Shown here: positions 26,110 to 34,983 of the stretch, piece after piece
Position numbering within the stretch: the first letter of the stretch is position 1
Layout of the letters: every line of letters begins with the position of its first letter
NCBI GenBank assembly: GCA_913062955.1
Contig: CAJXZP010000004.1
Location: forward strand, 43,987 to 107,986
Direction of reading: 5' to 3'
DNA length: 64,000 bases
Origin: an uncultured Flavobacteriales bacterium
GTDB taxonomy: Bacteria; Bacteroidota; Bacteroidia; Flavobacteriales_G; Salibacteraceae
Position numbers and translations under genes: made by a program
The notes under the pieces: model-generated
The model's input: the letters and a program-made list of their open reading frames with translations, nothing else
The model's database searches: none
Told to the model about the DNA's origin: nothing

Positions 26110-26802
26110 TTAGAATTGGATTCCTACATTCAATTGCAAAGCACCAAATCCCCAAATATCATCTCCTATATCGGAGACCTCTACCCGAGTATGAAACATT
26201 TGATAATTCCCTTCAAAGTAAAACGCCATGGCTTTCTCTTTAAAGGGTTTGAACTCGTAACCTGCACCTACCCCAACTTCGTTTCCAATACCAAATTGGT
26301 GAAAAAAGTCTTGTTCATTTTTAGCATTGATGTATCGGTTTTTAGTCAATACCGAACCTACGCCTACTTCTGCACGAACATACATGTCTAATTGCTCTAT
26401 TGGATAGTATTTGACCAATAAACCCAAATTAACAAAATTGAAAAAAAAAGCCTCACCGTACCCACCTTTCGAAGGAGTACTTCCTGTTTGCCCATTACTT
26501 ACAATAGCACCTAGCCACAAACCTTTCACCACTTTCATTCGTTTTTGAAAACCCATAGTCATGGTAAAACCGGTGTTGGACGGATAATGGCCAACCTCTC
26601 TACGAGTACCATCTGGATTTTGAAAATAACTTAGTCCTTGATTTCGTAAATCTTGAGACCGAAGTAACTCCATACCAGATCGGAGTTGTGGGGCCACAAA
26701 CCCTACGGAAACAAAAACGCGAGTGTCTTTTATGACTTGACTTTGCGCTTGAGTTTGGGTATTAAAAACGGTGATTAATAATCCAATGATTATTTTCTTC
26801 AT
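26110..26802 (-). CDS. Outer-membrane beta-barrel protein
   Basis: 230 residues from MKKIIIGLL, which starts a signal peptide cleaved near QAQSQ (residue ~20); the frame extends ten codons further up without a signal. The mature part is Gly/Phe/Tyr-rich and alternating, with a C-terminal strand (FGALQLNVGIQF) ending in Phe, the usual barrel-insertion signal. Substrate or partner unknown. It is monocistronic. Confidence 0.75.
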   Translation of the reverse strand: MKKIIIGLLITVFNTQTQAQSQVIKDTRVFVSVGFVAPQLRSGMELLRSQDLRNQGLSYFQNPDGTRREVGHYPSNTGFTMTMGFQKRMKVVKGLWLGAIVSNGQTGSTPSKGGYGEAFFFNFVNLGLLVKYYPIEQLDMYVRAEVGVGSVLTKNRYINAKNEQDFFHQFGIGNEVGVGAGYEFKPFKEKAMAFYFEGNYQMFHTRVEVSDIGDDIWGFGALQLNVGIQF

Positions 26803-26895
26803 AGAAATTTGATTTGCAATTAAAAAATGCAAATCTGAGTGTTTAAAGAACCTTAAGCGCCTTAATTTATAGATTGAGACCTACAAAATCAAAAT

Positions 26896-28029
26896 TTACA
26901 CACCTTTTATTTGATCCAAATATTGCTTAGGAGTTAGGTTGGTGTGTTTTTTAAAAATCCGATTTAACGAAGCCTTAGAATTAAAGCCGCTATCCAACCC
27001 TAAAGCCAAAATGGTAAAGTTTTTATTGGCCGAGTTATTCAGTAGTTTTTTCAAATACACCACTCGGTAATGATTAATCAAATCGTAAAACGAGCGATTG
27101 GATTGCGCATTAATTATTCTAGATACAAAATGGGGGCTCTTATTTAGGCTCAGGGCTAAATCCCTTAAACTTAAGGTAGGATTCAAATACAATTGCTGCT
27201 TTTCAATTATCCGTAACATAAACAGCTCAAAATCTCGTTCTTCTTCCGTCAGCATATTTTGGATTTTAACTGAATCCTGTACCGCTATTCGAATATCCAT
27301 TTCCAATAAACCATTCGAATCCATTACCTGATCAAGGGTATAATGCTGTATACCTTGATAAGTCATTAGGAGTATACCGATAATCAAAACGGCATAAATT
27401 ATAAAATAAACATCCTTCACGCTAAAGGGGATCCAACCTAGGTTCTGACTTAGGAATAAAATAAATGCAAGAAACATGGCGTACAAATAAATACGTGTAA
27501 AACTAGCCAACCACTTTAACTCAATTTCTTCGGTACTTGATAACCCTTGTTTTATACGATAATTAAAAAATTTCAACTGGCGCAAGAGTCGGAACAAAAT
27601 GACCATAAATAGGATTTGTGAGCCTTTAAATAGTACGTGATACACCCAATGTGGGTTATTGAATTCTAATAAGATCTCACTAGAACTATAAGTATTTAAA
27701 ATAAAATGATCGGTAATGCTTAATATTAAAAGAAGAAACAAGGGGATAAACAATCCATACCAAATAACTGGTAATTTTTTATTTGAATGCGTAAATTGTA
27801 AAGCGTAAAAAATAAAAACAGGAAACAGTAAAAGTGGCATACTGTTTTGAAATATCAGCGTAAAAGAATTCATACTCCAATTCACCAAAACATCCGAAAG
27901 GAGAAATAAACCTAAGGCAATATTTAAGGCTATTAACAAATAATCAGCTTTCCCATTATTTGGTTTTCTAAAAAAAAAAAAAATAAAAACCAAAATTAAA
28001 CCGCCAATGGCCGAATAAATATAATTCAT
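26896..28029 (-). CDS. Membrane-bound AraC family transcriptional regulator
   Basis: 377 residues from the ATG at 28029. Seven or eight hydrophobic helices fill residues 1-235, then a cytosolic linker and a C-terminal AraC/XylS double helix-turn-helix (about 280-375: LSLRDLALSLNKSPHFVSRIIN and FTILALGLDSGFNSKASLNRIFKK). Membrane-sensor AraC proteins of this design are common in Flavobacteriia. The sense strand has a run of 14 T residues (27970-27983) at codons ~16-20, which encodes Phe residues and could slip, switching the gene off. The ligand is unknown. Confidence 0.88.
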   Translation of the reverse strand: MNYIYSAIGGLILVFIFFFFRKPNNGKADYLLIALNIALGLFLLSDVLVNWSMNSFTLIFQNSMPLLLFPVFIFYALQFTHSNKKLPVIWYGLFIPLFLLLILSITDHFILNTYSSSEILLEFNNPHWVYHVLFKGSQILFMVILFRLLRQLKFFNYRIKQGLSSTEEIELKWLASFTRIYLYAMFLAFILFLSQNLGWIPFSVKDVYFIIYAVLIIGILLMTYQGIQHYTLDQVMDSNGLLEMDIRIAVQDSVKIQNMLTEEERDFELFMLRIIEKQQLYLNPTLSLRDLALSLNKSPHFVSRIINAQSNRSFYDLINHYRVVYLKKLLNNSANKNFTILALGLDSGFNSKASLNRIFKKHTNLTPKQYLDQIKGV

Positions 28030-28274
28030 GAGCAATGGAATCTTTAAAGCACTTATTAATTATTGCGGTGCAAATCTAGCGAGTTTGCCTTCATAACAAA
28101 TCTAAAAGCAGTTTTTAGGATTCTTTTTTTTGTCGCATTATCCCCCCTCTTCTGTAACACCAGTAAAATCTATTACGGACCACCACATCCAACGAATACA
28201 AGGAGTCATATTCATTATTTCCGTTTTTTTTTCTTCTTTAGTAAGGGCTACACAAATTGTTTTCTATTTAAATT

Positions 28275-28721
28275 TTATTTGAAGTAGAACGTACCGGAAG
28301 TAAATGTCAAAGTATCGGAATTAAAATACGAAGCTAAAACGACCTCAAACTCCCCTTCCACATGAGCATCTGAGTTGGCTGTGATTCGAACCTCTCCCGA
28401 AACATTATTACTCCAAGTGGTGGTACCATCGGAATAAGAAACAGTAATCACATTATCTGCTGCATCAAAGGTTCCTGTAGTGTCTTCGGGCATAAAAATT
28501 TGCATACTGGAGTTTATCCCCGTGGCATTGATTTGGCGTGTTCCGCCTGATGTAGCCCAACTGAAAATTTCACCTGACCAGTTTTGGCCGTCCATTTTTG
28601 TTGTAATTTCATTCGATACAATTACCGTAGGCTGGGTTTCTTCATGGTCCTCTTTTTTACAAGACCCAAAGACTAAAAGGACCAAAACAGTGCATACTAA
28701 TAATCGTTTTTTCGTTTTCAT
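28275..28721 (-). CDS. Lipoprotein, DUF6252-like
   Basis: 148 residues from MKTKKRLLV. Lipoprotein signal with lipobox VFGSC (Cys about 20) followed by KKEDHEE. The rest is a small beta-rich domain with TTKMDGQNWSGE near its start and GEFEVVLAS and FTSGTFYF at the end, as in small DUF6252-type lipoproteins of Flavobacteriia that I recall. The frame extends upstream but without a signal peptide, so this start is chosen. Function unknown. Confidence 0.7.
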   Translation of the reverse strand: MKTKKRLLVCTVLVLLVFGSCKKEDHEETQPTVIVSNEITTKMDGQNWSGEIFSWATSGGTRQINATGINSSMQIFMPEDTTGTFDAADNVITVSYSDGTTTWSNNVSGEVRITANSDAHVEGEFEVVLASYFNSDTLTFTSGTFYFK

Positions 28722-28796
28722 AATAAAAGTATTTAACACGCCTAAAACTAGCCCTTTATTCGGGAAAACAAAAAACCAAACAGTCATTATCTCACG

Positions 28797-29261
28797 TTAT
28801 GAACTCGACCTCTTTTTCAATTCTTTTTTAATGACTTTATTTCTTTTCAAGTGGCTGAATTTTGCGCAATAAGAGAGAAACATATCTTCGGTTTTTTCAT
28901 CAACTTTTTGAGTTGTCATCCCTTCCTCTCCATGGAGGACTACCGATATTAAGGATGCCAAATACACCGCAGTTCGGTCACCATCTTTATCCGAATATTT
29001 CACAAAGTCGGAACCAATTTCAAAGGTAATTTCGGACCCCGTCATCCAACGCATTAAGAATTGGGTTGCAAAGGCTCTATTCCGTTTTTGATAATCCACA
29101 TCGTGCTTTAACAGGTAATCGGCACATTCTAAAACGAGTTCTTCGTGTTCTGAATAATCCGAAACTCCCTCCAAAGTGATTTGCGGTAATTTATTAAAAT
29201 CTTGAGATTTAACACCACTTATAAATAACAAGAAACAAGTAAGAGTCAGTATTTTTTTCAT
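28797..29261 (-). CDS. Exported protein of unknown function
   Basis: 154 residues with a signal peptide (MKKILTLTCFLLFISGVKSQ) and a mostly helical mature part containing YLLKHDVDYQKRNRAFATQFLMRWMTG and ending in a basic tail. I do not recognise a domain. It lies 75 bases upstream of the lipoprotein gene on the same strand and could share a transcript with it. Confidence 0.7.
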   Translation of the reverse strand: MKKILTLTCFLLFISGVKSQDFNKLPQITLEGVSDYSEHEELVLECADYLLKHDVDYQKRNRAFATQFLMRWMTGSEITFEIGSDFVKYSDKDGDRTAVYLASLISVVLHGEEGMTTQKVDEKTEDMFLSYCAKFSHLKRNKVIKKELKKRSSS

Positions 29262-29352
29262 AGGAATAAATTATAGTTACTATAGATCTAGGTTTAAAAT
29301 TAATCTTTTATTTGGTTTGTGATGTCCCGTTTGAAAGTTTCCCATTCCAAGA

Positions 29353-30915
29353 TTAATCCAGAATAATAGTTTTAATGGTTTTCTGTTTTCCATCTATAGA
29401 CAACACATAGATATACTCCCCAGAGCTTAGATTTAATTTTGTGGTATTTACGGGAATAATATGTCTCCCATAATTCATTTGTTCATTTTCAATAAGGGTC
29501 GCTTTGAGTTGACCATTGATGTTAAACAACTCCAATTTTACGTTCGCTAATTGGTGCACCTTAAATGAAAAGTAGCTCAACTCAGGAGCTGGATTGGGAT
29601 ACACCATTGCTTCATTACTGGGTACTTCAGCTAACCAATTTGGAGTACTTAAAATGCTATCTATTGGGGTTACATCCGTCCAAATACTTAATACGCCAGG
29701 GTCATACCGTGTCCAAATAGGCCTGGCTATATTGTTATGAGCCACAATATTTGTGTAATCGCCAAAGAATACTCCCTCCGTAGGAATAAAGGGAGATTCA
29801 CTAATACTTCTGTTCATAAAACTACTTCCTCCATCGGTAGAAATCGCCATATACACATCCGTTCGTTTATCAGAGTAATTCCTACGATCATAGAACACAA
29901 AAAACAGGTTCCCGTTAGTTTGATCAATATCCATCCATGTAAAAAATTGATGATTCTGGGTGGTATCATTATTCACCCGTATTGGATTAGACCAATTATC
30001 TCCACCATCCATAGATTTACACATCCAGATATCCGTATTGGTATCTCCATTTCGTTGATCAGACCAATTAATATAAATGGTACCTTCATTAGGCCCACCA
30101 CTTAAATCACATTTTGTAATGGGTAACCCATTCGCTCTAGAAATACCCGGAATATCATAATCCCAACCCGATGGCATCGAATCCACAAGAATTTCTTGGC
30201 TTAACCACGTATTACCTTCATCGAAGGATCGATTAAATACAATTCCATTTGGCCCTGCCCAAGAAACGTAAATTTCACCATTGGGTCCAACCGCTGGTAC
30301 TGCTCCTTCAACGGTATCATCTCCATCCACACAATCGCCCAGAACCAAATTAATTTGGACCGGAACCGACCAAGAATTTCCTTTATCTACCGATTTTGAA
30401 AAAAGAATACGACTTTTATCCAAAGGATTAACACTTCCATATTCATCAAATTCGGTCCATGTCAGGTAAATATTTTGACTCACAGGATCAATCACACTCC
30501 ATTGTTTGTCTTGAGCTTTACTACCATTTAACCCGGTAAAAGTTCCATTGGACCAGGTATGTCCATTATCTGTAGATTTCTGACAAACGATCCGATCAAT
30601 CCAATGACCACCCATAGTATTGGATAAATGGAAAAAGTAAAAATCACCATTGGCATCTACATCAATAACAGGATCCCCCCAAACACCGTAGGGAGAAGAT
30701 AAACTATTTGTGGTCCAGGTAAGCCCTCCATCATTGGACGTATGGTAAAAATCTAGCACCGACCCCGCCACCAATATATCCGGATTATTGGGATCCATCA
30801 TGATGCTGGGCTCCGTAGGGTTTCCAATATTGGAAATCTGAACATTTTGAGCATAAACAGAAATTTGCATCGTAAATAGGCTAATAAATAGCACGAAAAA
30901 ATAATCGTTTTTCAT
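29353..30915 (-). CDS. Secreted BNR/Asp-box (sialidase-like propeller) protein with T9SS sorting domain
   Basis: 520 residues from MKNDYFFVL, which gives a proper signal peptide (cleaved near VYAQN). At least six Asp-box motifs (SNDGGLTW, STDNGHTW, SVDKGNSW, SFDEGNTW, SMDGGDNW, STDGGSSF) define a six-bladed beta-propeller as in sialidases. I do not see the full Arg triad and Tyr nucleophile context, so catalytic activity is uncertain; a glycan-binding propeller is possible. The last ~85 residues (VYPNPAPELS to IKTIILD) are a type A sorting domain, so the protein is exported by T9SS to the surface or medium. Confidence 0.85.
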   Translation of the reverse strand: MKNDYFFVLFISLFTMQISVYAQNVQISNIGNPTEPSIMMDPNNPDILVAGSVLDFYHTSNDGGLTWTTNSLSSPYGVWGDPVIDVDANGDFYFFHLSNTMGGHWIDRIVCQKSTDNGHTWSNGTFTGLNGSKAQDKQWSVIDPVSQNIYLTWTEFDEYGSVNPLDKSRILFSKSVDKGNSWSVPVQINLVLGDCVDGDDTVEGAVPAVGPNGEIYVSWAGPNGIVFNRSFDEGNTWLSQEILVDSMPSGWDYDIPGISRANGLPITKCDLSGGPNEGTIYINWSDQRNGDTNTDIWMCKSMDGGDNWSNPIRVNNDTTQNHQFFTWMDIDQTNGNLFFVFYDRRNYSDKRTDVYMAISTDGGSSFMNRSISESPFIPTEGVFFGDYTNIVAHNNIARPIWTRYDPGVLSIWTDVTPIDSILSTPNWLAEVPSNEAMVYPNPAPELSYFSFKVHQLANVKLELFNINGQLKATLIENEQMNYGRHIIPVNTTKLNLSSGEYIYVLSIDGKQKTIKTIILD

Positions 30916-31185
30916 ATAATTTTCTACTGGTAAATTAGCGCTGAAACTACCTCTTTTTTTGACATAAAAAAACATTTATAAATTACAATCAATTTCAATG
31001 CAACCCAGATCGCCCCCAAAAACCAATATCTTTTCGAATTTCAAAATTTTAATATCCCTACAATAGATTCTGAATTCTTGCGGTTACGAAGTAATAGACG
31101 AACAAATTTCGAATAGAAATCCAGGGTTGCTTCTACACTTCCAAATGAACTTCTTATATCGTTCAGCTCGATTTGATTAAAAAAA

Positions 31186-31662
31186 TCATTTCTTCTGAAT
31201 AGGAATCCAAATTTCCTCCTCCGAATTGGGCGAATCATTTTTGTATTTGTTTGCCAAGACCTCAAAATGGGGTCGATTAGCCAAAACAAACTCAGAATTA
31301 GGCAACCATTTTCCAAAAATGTATTGGTAAATGGCCGTGTCTGTACTTGGTCCTTTGTAGTCAAATACGGCATATAGTCCATCCATTAAGATAAATTCCT
31401 CCAAGTCATTAGGGATATTCTCAAATTTTGAAACTTCAACCCCCGCCCATTTTTCAAATTCATTCGAAGGGTTATAGTCTTCAAAATGATTGGAATTATA
31501 AATGGTCATGGAAAACAAGTCACTAGACAGTTTATGAGCTATTTCTTGTCGTTTAGGCATAAATCCTCCCCAAAGCTCTGCCATTTTATTGTGCGTTAAA
31601 CTCATTCTTAATCGCTTCCCGACTATTTTTTTTTCACTTAAAGTTTCAATTCTTGGTATCAT
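31186..31662 (-). CDS. GyrI-like/effector-binding domain protein
   Basis: 158 residues forming a single AraC_E_bind/GyrI-like small-molecule-binding domain: VGKRLRMSLTHNKMAELWGGFMP at the start, a central AGVEVSKFENIP strand, DGLYAVFDYKGPS, IYGKWLP-like IFGKWLPNS, FEVLANKYKND and a closing IWIPIQ. No DNA-binding domain is attached. Relatives bind drugs or hydrolyse cyclopropanoid toxins. It is monocistronic. Confidence 0.82.
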   Translation of the reverse strand: MIPRIETLSEKKIVGKRLRMSLTHNKMAELWGGFMPKRQEIAHKLSSDLFSMTIYNSNHFEDYNPSNEFEKWAGVEVSKFENIPNDLEEFILMDGLYAVFDYKGPSTDTAIYQYIFGKWLPNSEFVLANRPHFEVLANKYKNDSPNSEEEIWIPIQKK

Positions 31663-32119
31663 TATATTCCTAATTTCTCACCCAATCCAAGGATTTCTCT
31701 GCATGGTTTTTATTTCCGACTGACACGAATCAATCGTTCTTCCTCTTTTGAATACCCTAATTTGAAAGGGTAAAACTCCTTTGAATAGGAAGACATAAAC
31801 CACCTAAAAAAAAGGATTGTTATCTCTCGAAAAAAAAGCTCCTGTTTGTTTAAGCCGTAAATTTACGCTTTAATACGTTTTGAATGGAATGCCTGAATTT
31901 TTCCTTTCGTGAAAATTAAACGAAGTCACAATTTTAGTATCATTTCACATTCCCTTACTCCTTCTCGAATCAGAGGGTTTTATTTTCATTAAAACCTCCC
32001 TCAAAAAGCCTTCAAATACAATGATACCCAAATAGCCACCCCCCATGTTAACCTTCTGATAACTACATTTTACTCGCAAAGAATAGAATACAATTAATTT
32101 TTAGACAAAATTAAACACA
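31663..32119. other. Intergenic region; right part is a duplicated promoter segment
   Basis: From about 31960 to 32119 this sequence is a diverged copy of 34446-34608, the region before the PNGase F-like gene, including CCATGTTAACCT and TTCGCAAAGAATAGAA-like (CTCGCAAAGAATAGAA) elements. 31663-31959 shows no gene. Confidence 0.6.
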
Positions 32120-32434
32120 TTGAACAAAACAATTTTTAAGGGTGCTTTGGCAACCCTAATTTTAGTCGACCTGTTTGTGACCTTTCAATTAAATTTGAAT
32201 GCACAAGTTATTCCACAATACACCTATGTAATTCAAAATGTAAGTAGGGATAACAACAATCATCCAGGGGCTCATGCATTTGATGCGGATAGCACTACAC
32301 GGAGGGCTCTTTTTAATAGTGCGGGGTTTTACTTAGCCGGATACATTGAAATTGATCTGAATACCCATTGGATATGAAATATACCAAAGTAATGATGGTA
32401 TGAATTGGGGAATACCCGAAGCCATAGTAAATTC
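31960..32434 (+). repeat. Diverged direct repeat, copy A (with 34446-34983)
   Basis: Promoter region plus the first ~125 codons of the discoidin-domain gene are present twice in the same orientation, about 2.5 kb apart, flanking the LamG gene. Copy A has point changes and a ~59-base deletion. Confidence 0.82.
32120..32434 (+). pseudogene. Truncated duplicate of the PNGase F-like gene 5' end
   Basis: About 85 codons from a TTG start (ATG in the parent) read almost the same as residues 1-84 of the protein at 34609: NLNAQVIPQ, NNNHPGAHAFDAD and GYIEIDLNT are shared. A deletion of about 59 bases relative to the parent at ~32366 then shifts the frame into TGA, and the matching DNA continues (GATGGTATGAATTGGGGAA) until ~32434, where similarity ends just before the LamG gene. 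It is a relic, not a working gene. Confidence 0.88.
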
Positions 32435-32480
32435 CATATAAATTTTAATACAAACAAATATTTAAACAAAACCAAAACTT

Positions 32481-34259
32481 ATGAAATCCTATCTAATTTT
32501 ACTTTTCACCAGTATATTATTCCTTCCTTGCATTGCTCAAGTACCAGGAAATGTTCCGACACAAAATTTAATAGCTTGGTATGGATTTTCGGGAAATTCG
32601 CTTGATTCTAGTGGAAACGGAAATCATTTAATAAATAACGGTGCGACATTAACAACCGATAGAAATGGGGCTTTAAATTCCGCCTACTCTTTCAATGGAA
32701 CGAGTAATAATATGACCAACCTAGTACCAGCGTTTACATTTGGTGAAACGTCCTCCTTTACTATTTCGTTTTGGATGAATAAAAATACTTCTTCTGGTGG
32801 AGCAATGCCCTACTGGCACGGATTAACACAAGGGAATGGCGGGGCAAATAAATTTTGTTATTTTTTTCACACCAACCCAACCGGAGTAGTCCGCTGGAGG
32901 GTGAATAAGCAAGGCAGCCCTTGGCTAAATTGTGAAAGCACGTATACTTCTGCCACGTGGGAACACTATGTAGTTGTGTATCATAACCAAGCAATGACGT
33001 TGTATAAAAATGGCGTATCCGTTGCCACCAACACATATACCTATACCAATACCCTAACGGCTACCATGCCTTTTTTTGTGGGCTCTAGCTCTGTAAATAG
33101 TGCATACTTCCCTGGCAAATTGGATGATTTTGGAATTTGGGGCAGAGCTTTAACACTAGCTGAGATCAATGGATTATATTCGAGTTGTACCGCTCCTATT
33201 ATTGGAGGAACATCCACGATAACTTCTTGCGGTAATTACACCTCAACGAGTGGAATAAACTACCCAACTACAGGTATATACCAAGATACCATTTTAACCA
33301 CGGGTGGTTGTGATTCCATAATTACACTTGATTTAACCGTTAATTATTCTTCAAATGATACCATTACTTCTGTAAATTGTAATAGTTACACCAGTTCAGG
33401 TGGCATTGTTTACACGACCACAGGCACTTATGTTGAGACCTACACCAATGCCTTGAATTGTGATAGCCTTATCACCATTGAGCTGACTATATTTAACGGG
33501 TACCCTGTTGTTTTAAACGAAACAGATTGTGATTCGTACATCTCTCCGAGTGGAAAAACTTGGACGACATCCGGCACCTATTTTGACACCATTGCCAATG
33601 GAACAGGTTGTGATAGTTTGTATACCATACACCTAACCATAAACCAAAGTACATCCACTACTATATCTGGTTCTGGATGTGATGCATTTATCTCCGGTAA
33701 TGGTTTTACCTATACCACTTCGGGAACGTATACTGAAGTTGTTTCTAGTTCCACGGGTTGTGATAGTATTATCACTCTAAATATTACGCTCTCCAGTATT
33801 GATACCAATGTAACCGTAAATGGAGGTACGATAACTGCGGTCGTTTCTGGTTTAGATTATCGTTGGCTCGATTGTGCGGATAACTACGCCCCTATATCAA
33901 CGGGGAATCAACAAAGCTATACTCCAATCAATAGTGGCGATTATGCCGTGAAAATTACGGATGGTACGTGTATTGATACCTCCAGTTGTCACAATGTTTT
34001 AGTGAGCGGTATAGGTACTATTTCGACTATGAATAACCTTTCCATTTACCCGAACCCAGCCAAACAAATGGTATCGTTTGAAAATTTTGGAGAACCTATT
34101 ACTGTAAACGTTCTTTCGATTACCGGGGAAGACATTTTCTCGATCGAAATTCCAAAGGGTAATATACAGGTAGACATATCCCACCTAAGTAGTGGAATAT
34201 ATCTTGTTTCCTACATTCTTGAAAAGCAAACCATCATTCAGAAACTGATTATTGAATAA
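32481..34259 (+). CDS. Secreted LamG-domain protein with four Cys-rich repeats and T9SS sorting domain
   Basis: 592 residues, signal peptide to PCIAQ. A LamG/concanavalin-like domain spans about 25-232 (LIAWYGFSGNSLDSSGNGN ... GKLDDFGIWGRALT). Four tandem units of ~48 residues follow (about 235-435), each with the plan C..Y.S.SG..Y.TTGTY...T.....CDSIITL.LT, with paired Cys. Then a PKD/Ig-like unit (DYRWLDCADN ... GDYAVKIT) and a type A sorting domain (IYPNPAKQMV to KLIIE). It is likely a surface or extracellular adhesin or glycan-binding protein. It is closed by a strong terminator. Confidence 0.85.
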   Translation: MKSYLILLFTSILFLPCIAQVPGNVPTQNLIAWYGFSGNSLDSSGNGNHLINNGATLTTDRNGALNSAYSFNGTSNNMTNLVPAFTFGETSSFTISFWMNKNTSSGGAMPYWHGLTQGNGGANKFCYFFHTNPTGVVRWRVNKQGSPWLNCESTYTSATWEHYVVVYHNQAMTLYKNGVSVATNTYTYTNTLTATMPFFVGSSSVNSAYFPGKLDDFGIWGRALTLAEINGLYSSCTAPIIGGTSTITSCGNYTSTSGINYPTTGIYQDTILTTGGCDSIITLDLTVNYSSNDTITSVNCNSYTSSGGIVYTTTGTYVETYTNALNCDSLITIELTIFNGYPVVLNETDCDSYISPSGKTWTTSGTYFDTIANGTGCDSLYTIHLTINQSTSTTISGSGCDAFISGNGFTYTTSGTYTEVVSSSTGCDSIITLNITLSSIDTNVTVNGGTITAVVSGLDYRWLDCADNYAPISTGNQQSYTPINSGDYAVKITDGTCIDTSSCHNVLVSGIGTISTMNNLSIYPNPAKQMVSFENFGEPITVNVLSITGEDIFSIEIPKGNIQVDISHLSSGIYLVSYILEKQTIIQKLIIE

Positions 34260-34282
34260 AATAATTGTAGCTACCAAAACGA

Positions 34283-34312
34283 GGGACTCATTCCAAATGA
34301 GTCCCTTTTTTT
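34283..34312 (+). terminator. Terminator of the LamG protein gene
   Basis: A perfect 10-bp stem (GGGACTCATT/AATGAGTCCC) with a CCA loop followed by seven T residues. Confidence 0.92.
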
Positions 34313-34445
34313 ATGCGATAATTTATTGTCATGAGATTCTTTGATATGACAAGTTCGAGCCCATAATTCTCCCTATTACCCCAATATATTTGCCACTGCC
34401 TATTCAAGGCCCAAGAAAACCGTGCCATTTCACCAGCCACTACGC

Positions 34446-34983
34446 CTTCTCGTATCAGATGTTTTGATTTTCAAAAAATGAATAAACCCGTCAAAAACCC
34501 TGTAAATACAGTGAACACCCAATTAATCACCCCCATGTTAACCTCCTGTTAACTACAATTTATTCGCAAAGAATAGAACACAATTAAGTTTGAAAAAAAC
34601 TAAAGACAATGAACAAAACAATTTTAAAGGGTACTTTGGCAGCCCGAATTTTAGTCCTCCTGTTTGTGGCCTTTCAATTAAATTTGAATGCACAGGTTAT
34701 TCCTCAAAACACATATGTAATTCAAAATGTGAGTAGCGATAACAACAATCATCCAGGAGCTCATGCATTTGATGCGGATACCACTACCTGGTGGGCACTT
34801 TTTAATAATGCGGGGTTTTCATTACCCGGATATATTGAAATTGATCTGAATACCAGTTACGATATTAATGGTTTCACCTATTTACCCAATCCAGCCAATG
34901 CTACTGACAAAGCCATTGGATATGAAATATACCTAAGTAATGATGGTATGAATTGGGGAACACCCGAAGCCATAGGAAATTTC
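34446..34983 (+). repeat. Diverged direct repeat, copy B (with 31960-32434)
   Basis: The intact copy: the promoter region and 5' coding part of the PNGase F-like gene. Both copies keep the CATGTTAACCT and CGCAAAGAATAGAA segments upstream, which may mark the promoter or a regulator site. The gap 34313-34445 holds nothing else recognisable. Confidence 0.8.

Noticed and set aside
28063..28287. 74-codon plus-strand frame between the AraC regulator and lipoprotein genes
   Set aside because: Overlaps the 3' end of the lipoprotein gene and shows random composition.
31041..31382. 113-codon minus-strand frame overlapping the GyrI-like gene
   Set aside because: Runs in another frame through the 3' half of a well-supported gene; no domain.
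32405..32605. 66-codon plus-strand frame across the LamG gene start
   Set aside because: Out of frame with the LamG signal peptide and without protein-like features.
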